Shown here: positions 55,985 through 64,000 of the stretch, piece by piece | How positions within the stretch are numbered: the first letter of the stretch is position 1 | How the letters are laid out: each line of letters opens with the position of its first letter | Origin: Patiria miniata | Lineage: Eukaryota; Echinodermata; Asteroidea; Valvatida; Asterinidae | Length of the DNA: 64,000 nucleotides | Direction: 5' to 3' | Assembly (NCBI RefSeq): GCF_015706575.1 | Contig: NW_024037047.1 | Span: 437,020 to 501,019, forward strand | The notes under the pieces: generated by a model | The model's database searches: none | Seen by the model: only the letters and a program-made list of their open reading frames with translations | Told to the model about the DNA's origin: nothing | Translations under genes and position numbers: made by a program

Positions 55985-56490
55985 GCTCCGTGCACAAGTA
56001 CCCCATCAACGGCCAAAAAGGAGAGTTGGGGGTGACCTAGACTGGTTGCCGATCCATCCACTGCGTATTTCGAATGTATTCAAAGTTATTAGAGGTGGGG
56101 ATTAGTCTGCGAGACCATGCAAAGTTGAATTCTAATGTATTTACGCGTATTTGCGCACCGACGACGCCTGACGCTCACGCGAAGACGCGCTGGCTATATT
56201 CAGGATGTTGTAAGTACTTTGCGATGGACCCTGAAAGTAACGGATTGGACGCCATTATCATTGGAGAGGCGAAGAAGAAGAGAGCCTAAGAGATGGCGAG
56301 ATGAAATCTCTGATTTCATAGGGAATAAATGGAAACAACTGGCAAGGGACCGAAAAGCATGGAAAGTTAGTGGAGAGGCCTTCATCCAGCAGTGGATTGA
56401 ATTAGGCTAATGATGATGATGATGAAGTACTTTGCGTGTGAACCAGTACATCGCGCTCACGTTGTGTGCCCCGTCCACGGAGCTCATAAT
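55985..56490 (+). repeat. Dispersed repeat family, copy 2, split by a LINE fragment
   Basis: GGCTCCGTGCACAAGTACCC to GGGATTAGTCTGCGAGACCA, then after the LINE piece GAACCAGTACATCGCGCTCA and CCCCGTCCACGGAGCTC; co-linear with 10806-11066. Confidence 0.7.
56155..56430 (+). mobile_element. LINE 3' fragment with (ATG) tail
   Basis: Plus translation gives RRRREPKRWRDEISDFIGNK then WKQLARDRKAWKVSGEAFIQ and QWIELG before the stop, the C terminus of many invertebrate non-LTR elements (R-W-D-I, W-LA-DR-W, GEA-QQW). It ends in ATGATGATGATGATGA. TATTTGCG and TACTTTGCG on either side may be a decayed target duplication. Confidence 0.75.
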
Positions 56491-56549
56491 GAGCTGTATA
56501 GTCTATAAGTCTAGTCACAAGTCAAATAATGAGTCACAATTATACTTAC

Positions 56550-56603
56550 AGCAATTCATAGTTGCCATAGCTTTCCTTGGATGGGATCTTGTTCCATCTC
56601 ACG
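56550..56603 (-). CDS. Candidate 54-nt exon, unrecognised protein
   Basis: Acceptor TGATTGCAG|CGTGAG, donor AATTGCT|GTAAGT. Reads VRWNKIPSKESYGNYELL and hands phase 2 to the exon at 55894, giving YGNYELLYDEELAQLD. The good donor and phase match are the main support. Confidence 0.4.
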
Positions 56604-56994
56604 CTGCAATCACAACGAACAAAATAAAAAGAGAAATGCAAAACAAAACACACATTTTATAAATGACAATTTTTTAAGAATATGACATCAAAACTGTATT
56701 CTCCTCAATTTTCCAGCAAAGAATTACAGACACATTTCTATGGTTACATCTTTATTTGACATGTACTATGAAAAAAACCTCATAACTTTGGTCTGAATGT
56801 TTGCTGCAAGACCGTCCCTAACAGGAACCCCAACTAATTATACATTAAAGCGGAATTGAAATTGAAAAGCCTCAGAAGTATCATCCCTTCCCCGGAAGCA
56901 ACAATTGTTCACATACATGTACCAACAAAAGGATCATGATCAAAAAGATCAATGCAATTTGATTGAGAAGGATTTTTGAAAGCACTTAACTCAC

Positions 56995-57038
56995 TACACT
57001 TCACATGTTTCAAAAACTATACATTGGGACATTACGGC
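56995..57038 (-). CDS. Possible 44-nt upstream exon
   Basis: GCATTGCAG|GCCGTA and AGTGTA|GTGAGT bound 44 nt reading AVMSQCIVFETCEV with phase 2 out, compatible with the exon at 56603. Short and unsupported otherwise. Confidence 0.2.
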
Positions 57039-58640
57039 CTGCAATGCCCCCAATTGGGCTACATGTACAACGTGCGTTTTAATTGAAATGATATTAAATG
57101 TAAAGAGCATTTAAAAGTAGAATAGAAACGTCCACACAACCATTCTTTAAAAACTGGGCGTTTTTGTGTTATGATTCTTGTGAGAACCATGCGAAAATAA
57201 AAAATCTAGCTATTGAGTGCTTGTTGTGATATAGCCGCACAGTGGTTTGCATTCTGGGGATATAAAAAGCAACATTTGTGTATTGGTGCTGTGTGTATTA
57301 TGATCTGATACACCGTGCCCTCTGGAGACATGCACACAATTTTAGGGAACAAAAGATATACGTCTCCACAGGGCAATTTCTATAGATGAGTACGTCTCCA
57401 CAAGGTTTTCACGAAATAGATGGATTTTACTCAAAAACTAGGAATTTCCAAGGTGGGTTGATCCGTCGCAAATGGTAGAGTTTTAGAAAAGGGATATTAT
57501 ACATGTAAGTCCGAATTTCAGCCAAGGAAATTCGATTCTGTTTTAAATAAGAGCATTTTGAAACTGTACTTTCAAACTCAAAAACTTTAGTACACGAGAA
57601 AAAAGAAATGTCTCCATACAAGGATACACATTTCAGTATGTACATGTATGTACCTTTTTTCGTACCACACATACAATGTGTACGTATGGTACATTCAATA
57701 GACATAACTTGAAATATGTACATGGGTATGCCACAAAATGTCCGTCACGTCTGATGTGAACAACAACAGCTTGTTATCTTTTCTTGGGAATAGTAAGACA
57801 TTAGGTTAGTTTCCTTTAAACCAGACCTTTGAAACAGTATTAACAGCAAACAATCCAAAACATGAACTTTTCAGGGATTTTAAACTATAATGCCCCTTTG
57901 AGATTTGCCCTTTAAGATTTGCGATTCCTATTCAATTGCTGCAAAAGAGTACGTGAAAAGGTGGGCATCACTTTCTAAAATGCAAGCACCATTTGAAACG
58001 TGTGACTGATTAGTGTAATAGGGCTCTTCTGAGAATAATCTTCTCTTGGGGAATTCCCTTCCACCTACGCTGACAGTTTGTCCTCTGTTGCTTATTAAAA
58101 GCTTTTTGTTACTGTGGCATACCACAGATTTTTTTCAAATCTAAAGTATTGGCAGTTGGCACGTTTTCAGCCAACCACCGTACTTTCTTCACAAATTGTA
58201 AAATTTGTACACTATATTCCCCCCCTCCCCCCCCAAAAAATGAATTACATCAGTTGAAATGAAATGAACAAGGTCAGACATGTTGGACACTGGCATCATT
58301 CGAAACATTGGTGTTGTTTTTCATCCTATGTGGCTTCCTTCTAAATAATGCAAACCACATTTCTAGGAAACAAACTGTAGCAGAAAGCAAATTAGCCTTG
58401 CGATTCTCTGTGCACCGCTGACTCCAAAAGAGAACTTTTGACACCACGAACTTCCGGATTGAATATTAATCAGGCACGGAGGTTGAACTATACAGTAAAA
58501 AACATAATGTGTTGGTTAGCCTAGAATTTTGGCTTGATCCTTAAAGCATGGTGAAATATCATGGAGCAGAAAATAAGCTGAAAATACTACTGTTACAGCT
58601 AATTTATTTATATATAATTTTAATTTTAACTGGGTAGCCC
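57039..58640. other. No gene confirmed
   Basis: A minus-strand 65-codon frame at 57928-58125 (REFPKRRLFSEEPYYTNQSH) looks somewhat protein-like but lacks a convincing acceptor. A poly-C run stands at 58219-58235. Confidence 0.4.
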
Positions 58641-58644
58641 ATTC

Positions 58645-58852
58645 AGTGGAATCCACTGGTCTCCCATGGGGCCCATAAAGAGAAGACAATGTGAAGAAAT
58701 GACAGTTTAGATGTGGGAGGAAAACCCCCGAAGAATATGCCGAGGAAAACCCACGGAATGGGGGCTGAAAACCTAATCCACATATTGGCCGAGACAGGAA
58801 TCAAACCTGGGTGGAAGGCGAGAAAAGTACCGCTACGCCAACCAGACTCCCT
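58645..58852 (-). repeat. tRNA-derived SINE
   Basis: Minus strand: GGTTGGCGTAGCGGTACTTT (A box), then CCCAGGTTTGATTCCTG (B box), then a GGGTTTTCCTC-rich body repeated twice (GTGGGTTTTCCTCGG, GGGGGTTTTCCTCCCAC). Typical of SINEs of marine invertebrates; lies in no gene. Confidence 0.6.
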
Positions 58853-59516
58853 TGAGTATATTTGAAGTCAATTCAACAGCTCTGTTGTCACTCGGATGCT
58901 TCGAAATTATGCACTCAATGACAAGGGAGCACAAGACTTGCAATATCAATCCCATGACATTTCGGGTATTAAAATTAAACACATGCATTTTCTGTCCGTA
59001 GTATCAAATTTGTAATGCATTCTGGCAAAATGAGACAGAACTGGGCCGAGGCCAAAATGAGGGTTTGCAGGTATTAGGGAAGAGAATACAATTCTCCTTA
59101 CAATGCTGTTTGTTGCACTTCGATCCGACATTCCATTGACAAGTTATGGCTGTTTAAAGTTCGCAGTTATCGACATGTCGAAAAAGTAAAATACTGAGAA
59201 AAAGGCCTTAAAGTTTAAAGGACTCTGCGCATTCATGAAAGTGAAAGATGCCGATTGTTTTCCTTAAAAACACTTTTATTCCTCCATTTTTATACTGTTT
59301 CTTTAAAATGTTATACTATTTGTCGTAGACATATCAATGATGACAATTATCATTAAATTTGAAAATCTGAGGGAAAGAAAATCACTTTTTTTTGGGGGGG
59401 GGGCACTTTTCTGCCAGGTTCCACCTCATTTTACCAGAAGGCCTCATATTTCTGTGCTTATAGCAGATCCACATACATGATATATTTAGAGTCTTATGTC
59501 CTGTCAAATTCGTAAC

Positions 59517-59824
59517 CAAGGGCGGATCCAGGGGGGGCCAAAGGGGGCCATGGCCCCCCCCCAAAACGAAACCAATTTTTTTTTTTATGTGACATCGCAA
59601 TAAAGGCAGGCAATGAGTACACCACCATCTTTTCCTCAAAAAACATTGGTTAAAGTGGTCAGAAATTGCCTCAGATCGCACCACAGAGCATCTAGAATCC
59701 AAAAATTTTTCGGGGCCCTTAAGCGGGCCCCGAACCCCACGCCGTAATTTTTTTGACCCACTTTTTGGGGGGACCAAATTTTTTTTTTGGCCCCCCCCAA
59801 AATTGTGTTCTGGATCCGCCCTTG
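59517..59824. mobile_element. hAT-type MITE, 308 bp
   Basis: Ends CAAGGGCGGATCCAG and CTGGATCCGCCCTTG (15-bp inverted repeat) with an exact 8-bp target duplication TTCGTAAC (59509-59516, 59825-59832), the hAT signature. Interior GGGGCCCTTAAGCGGGCCCC links it to 36290-36330, GTCGCAATAAAGGCAGGCA-like to 24960-24990. Confidence 0.85.
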
Positions 59825-59832
59825 TTCGTAAC

Positions 59833-61625
59833 TGGGTGTAACGTGGGACATTATTCAGATAGCTAGATAAAGATGATGCATAACATGAAAGGAATGATAA
59901 TATTTCAATTGACTCAGTATTTGTGGAAGGTACCGGTAATGTGAGGTACTGGTATTTAAATACTATCAAGATGACCATGAAAACTTAATCTAAGAAGATT
60001 AACAGATTTATCTACAACAAATACAACAGATTTATTTTAATCGTGCCATGCAGTCATCATAACAGTCAGGCTGGCAGTTCAGCTACTGCGAGGGTTTTTA
60101 ATAAGGCGATTATACGGCCAAGTAAAAAAAAAAAAAACCAGTTGATCATCCCCGCCCGCATCCTTTTTTGAAGCTGAACAAGTTTGTTGACCTGGTTTAC
60201 AAATAAAAACAATGAAGCAACGAAAACAGAGTGTGAACAGCACCATCTGATGGATGGAAAGCAAGGGAACCTACAAAGGACATGGCCAATTCCACACTAA
60301 TGGGCCCAAAAGTGTGACATTTGAGAAGACCTTTTGAGTTTTGATAATAAAACTAGGATCTTGGTCTCTCAATTTTTGATATTTGTAAGCTGTGAACAAA
60401 TATCCTCGCCTGCAAAGGATATAACTGGTTTTGTATTGAAAAAAAATATGGTTGATAATTGCTTTTAAAAGTGTTACGTACGTAACGAAGGACAGGCATT
60501 TTAGATAAAGGCACAAAGTAAGCATTTATATATAACATTTAATGATCCGCTAATGTTGTCTGATTTAAGAAGATGTACCCTGGAGGAATGCCATCAGTCA
60601 AAAGCTAGACACATCAGAGTCAATGTGAAGAATTATTTGATATTTTATAATCGGAATTTATACGTACGAACAGACTGGACATTTGTCACAAAATGTCTGT
60701 CCCTGTTCGTACGTAACCCTAATCGCATCATAACTTTGAAGCCAGTGCAAAAACTTTTATGTTTTCGCTTGAAAGCAATGTAAATGGGTTCATAATGTCA
60801 AATGAAAGTGCCATTAAGAAACTGAATTTGTCCTAAGCACCCTTTTCCTTGCAGTGTGTCTGTCCATGTTACGTATAACACAGAAAATAAACCTGTTATT
60901 TTCTCAAACATAGCAAATATCATCGCATGTATTTTCTTATCCTAGTCACTTCCAACTTTAGCAAGGTATAGGAAAAACTAAAGAAAACATTAGCTCATCT
61001 TTTATCCTTTATATGCAACATCCAGAAACTCATCTAATTGGCACATTAGTGTGGAATTGCCCACATGTATAAATGTCTGTAAACAGCATTGCTGAAGGAC
61101 ACTACAAAAGTAGGGATCCAACCCATCAACACAAGTCACAACAACGTCAACCAGATCCCCTATCATATCATTACACTGCAATGTACGTGTATATGTGGTC
61201 TCGCTATAGCAGTTTACCATTGCACAGAGTTTACAAGACGATCCCTAGTATCCGGTTCTGTGATATATGAATATTCATGAGGGATTTTGTATGCACTGCT
61301 GGGACTGAAGTCACGCATCAGAGATTTGTTCATTCCTGGTGGACAAATAGAAGAACTGGCTCAAAGTGCAACGTGGAGGTGGATAGAGTCTGTAAAATCA
61401 ATATTGCGGCTGTAAATAATGTACTCTACATGTATATTGTTGCATAATTGACTACTGCCTTATACCCCCTAACCTTCTTTATGAATGTTCCATGTTTTAA
61501 TTATCATCGACCTAAAGAAAAGGAATGAACGTTTTACCCTTGTGGGCATGATGGTTTATAGAGTTTTTAGTGGATTATCGTCTGACAATAAAGCCCCTTT
61601 TTTAAAGTAGAGTAGATCAATTGTA
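59833..61625. other. Intergenic, no gene recognised
   Basis: 60660-60716 is a small inverted repeat (ACGTACGAACAGACTGGACA / TGTCTGTCCCTGTTCGTACG). 61080-61180 has a weak tRNA-SINE look on the minus strand (GATGGGTTGGATCCCTAC). Nothing codes. Confidence 0.45.
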
Positions 61626-61633
61626 ATTGGTAC

Positions 61634-61924
61634 CATGGGGGTCGCCAGGATTTTTTCTAGAGGGGGGCAAAAAAAAATTTTGCCAAAAAATGCTTGTATT
61701 TCTCAACACATTCTCGATTTATCAGTTTTAGAGGGGGGCAGGGACATTTTGCCCCCCCCCCCCCCCCAACTCATTAAATTTACACCACTTTGTCTTCGCG
61801 CCTCTTTTTCTTTTTTTTTCTTTTCTTTTCTTTCTTCCTTTTTTTTTTTTTTTTTTTTTTGCTTTTCCAGGGGGGGGGGGGGGGGCAAGTGCCCCCCCTT
61901 GCCCCCCCCCTCGCGACGCCCATG
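61634..61924 (+). mobile_element. hAT-type MITE with poly-G/poly-T interior, copy 1
   Basis: Starts CATGGGGGTCGCCAGG, ends CGCGACGCCCATG; 8-bp target duplication ATTGGTAC on both sides (61626-61633, 61925-61932). Interior GCTTGTATTTCTCAACACAT then long C, T and G runs. Nearly identical to the copy at 62358. Confidence 0.85.
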
Positions 61925-62357
61925 ATTGGTACATTTTTTTTCCATTTGAAACAACAAGAAAGTGCTCAAAATCTAAAGACAGATGCTTAATTACTAACCT
62001 GATAAAGTTATAGCTCTGTGAGTGCTGTATACATGTAAACGGAACAAACACACATTGTGAACACGATTATTCTGGCTCTCGATTTTGATTCCAAATTAAG
62101 TTGCCGAGTGGTACTTGTACATCTTGCATTGCTCCATCTTTTGACACAATCCCAAAATCTCGTTCAGCCGGTTGTCGCCCATTCACGGACTCGCCCCGAT
62201 TGAACCAACGTCACTAAAATTAGAATGCATGGGGACAGATTCACGGAAATTTCCAAAGATGTGTCACTTGGCACATCTTTGAAAACGACCTTCCTTTGTT
62301 GTTTTCTTTAAAGTGACAGCAGGCCGGAAGGAATATTTTCACAGGAAGTTTAGTGCC

Positions 62358-62645
62358 CATGGGCGTCGCCAGGATTTTTTTTAGAGGGGGGCAAAAAAAT
62401 TTTTTGCCAAAAAATGCTTGTATTTCTCAACACATTCTCGATTTATCAGTTTTAGAGGGGGGCAGGGACATTTTGCCCCCCCCCCAACTCATTAAATTTA
62501 CACCACTTTGTCTTCGCGCCTCTTTTTCTTTTCTTTTTTTCTTTTTTTTTTTCCTTCCTTTTGTTTTTTGTTTTTTTGCTTTTCTGGGGGGAGGGGGGGG
62601 GGCAAGTGCCCCCCCCCCCCTTGGCCCCCCCTCGCGATGCCCATG
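62358..62645 (+). mobile_element. hAT-type MITE with poly-G/poly-T interior, copy 2
   Basis: Starts CATGGGCGTCGCCAGG, ends CGCGATGCCCATG; target duplication TTAGTGCC (62350-62357, 62646-62653). Same orientation as copy 1, 433 bp away, differing mainly in homopolymer lengths. Confidence 0.85.
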
Positions 62646-62653
62646 TTAGTGCC

Positions 62654-64000
62654 ATTACTAACTTTCAACCAAGCAAGATTTTTTCGATATATACCTGGTA
62701 ATTTGGTCGGTTACTTTTTGGATAGCTGCACAAATGGCTTCATTTGTACTCTAACCATAACACAATTACGTTTGTAAAATAATGTGCCTGTTCTTGCGTC
62801 ATTGGCCAATTTCTTGATTTTTATTTTTACATTAAAAACCACTGTATTTTTCTTTTTCATTAATTAAAACTCCAACCCCCTAGGGTGTGTGGCAAATCAA
62901 AAGTAAAGTTTGAGCAATCGGGACTTTGTTAGGGTAAATCTATTTTTTTTAAAATTATTTTGAACTCTAAAACTTTACAGAAATGCAACGTGGACTTGTT
63001 TGAGCAGTTCTGGAAAATCCACCCACACTATATGTCCCTGTTTGTCAGGTTACTATTAAGTGATAAATGCGACAAAATACCACTTATACAATTTTTTTTA
63101 AAAAGCTTTGATCACCAATACAAAAATTACCTTAACCCTTAAAGGGAATGTACAACATTTGCTTTTGCTGGAATTTTCAGAAACAAATGGATTTGGAGGA
63201 TTAGTATGTTAGAGAAAATATTGTTAAACTGACTTGTTTCACGTTTTGGGCTTGTAGATGCTGGAAAAACCAAGAAAACCTATCATGTTCTTGTAGTCTG
63301 GTTCCCTGACCCCACTTAAGATGAAACGGAGCAATTAATTCACTTTGGGGAATTGTAAGGTCAGAGAATCAGTCTAGCAGACTTGTACCCCTTCACAGGT
63401 GTGTAATCAATTGCAAAGAAAAGTCAAAATAACTAAATATGAAAAATTAGGAACAGTTGTTGGGAAAAAAGCCAGTTTACTCCAACGCTGGTCGGCCGAC
63501 CAGCGTTGGAAAAACACAGTTTTTCTTCAAAATGTCAGCACACCAGGAGCCACGATTTTAAAGGATGCTTTAGAATGTCAGTCCCTAACAATTCTGTAAG
63601 GTATTTCGTGATGTTTTGATCATATCGTTTTTTGATGTTTGCAAATGTTGTATCTTCCCTTTAACTTGGTTCTGTAAAAAGATTGAATTGGGGCTCTTTC
63701 TAGCTGTGGAAAAAAAACCACCACCAAATCTGCAATGGGTTGTGTAACATCATGCAGCATAAACTAAATAGGGCAAAGTACGCCCACAGATTTATCTACC
63801 AATGGCACAAAAGACTAGCTTTTGTCGGCCAAAGGTTATTGAATCGTGACAATACAAACTATGTGAATAATTTCGTTCTGTGTTAGGCACTAACAGACAC
63901 TGTGGGAACAGGGCCTGTGGGTTCTTGCCGAATGGCCTCCGTATTGTTCAAAAATATGCCTGGTTTTTCCCAGAAAGTATTTAAAGCAACTAGAGATTTG
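62654..64000. other. Right end, no gene recognised
   Basis: AT-rich sequence. A perfect short palindrome CCAACGCTGGTCGGCCGACC + AGCGTTGG stands at 63482-63509. No exon or known repeat family was found. Confidence 0.5.

Noticed and set aside
57928-58125. 65-codon minus-strand frame (REFPKRRLFSEEPYY...) as an exon of the unknown gene
   Set aside because: Protein-like composition but no convincing acceptor or phase partner; kept only as a note.
59382-59978. 198-codon minus-strand frame
   Set aside because: It runs across a hAT-type MITE and its flanks; amino acids such as the GGGHGPLWPPLDPP part come from poly-C/poly-G tracts.

Overview
This is animal nuclear DNA, almost certainly from a marine invertebrate deuterostome (echinoderm, hemichordate or cephalochordate). 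The evidence is GT-AG spliced genes with 0.1-3 kb introns, two metazoan protein families, non-LTR retrotransposon pieces, and very many small DNA transposons. The words ACATGTA and TAGGCCTA recur throughout. Species cannot be settled from the sequence. There are no prokaryotic operons, CRISPR arrays or integrated phage.

Left third, minus strand (about 1-23.5 kb): one large gene, the orthologue of PHRF1 (PHD and RING finger protein 1). I can join 12 coding exons with fully compatible phases into 2,194 codons: acidic N terminus, C3HC4-type RING, PHD finger, basic linker, conserved PHRF1 blocks, and one 4,589-nt exon with an acidic EEGLI-type repeat and an SR/SPRR-rich region. The C-terminal SRI domain lies beyond base 1, so the gene is 3'-partial. 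A likely non-coding first exon with a YY1-like site lies near 23.4-23.5 kb. Its introns are packed with minisatellites, foldback elements and nested MITEs. Exon 8 is unusual: tandem duplications overlap both its acceptor and its donor.

Middle (about 23.5-42.4 kb): intergenic or unassigned, built largely of repeats. It holds a CR1/Jockey-like LINE with an inversion that looks like twin priming and is split by a solo LTR. It also holds a 5'-truncated LINE with 10-bp target duplications inside a MITE-like element whose unoccupied paralogue lies 4 kb away, several foldbacks, and a 5-6 kb zone of modular duplications (34.5-40.2 kb).

Right of centre, plus strand (42.4-48 kb): a complete 490-aa gene in six exons encoding a death domain followed by a C-terminal SEFIR domain, that is, an Act1/CIKS (TRAF3IP2)-like adaptor expected to act in IL-17-receptor-type signalling.

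Right end (48-64 kb): mostly mobile DNA, with TA-flanked Tc1- and pogo-like elements nested three deep, hAT-type MITEs with exact 8-bp target duplications, and a roughly 96-bp minisatellite. A few minus-strand exon candidates (54.1-57.0 kb) splice in compatible phase but belong to a protein I do not recognise. Functionally the window is two unrelated genes, a nuclear chromatin/transcription ubiquitin ligase and a cytoplasmic immune adaptor, set in a dense graveyard of small transposons.
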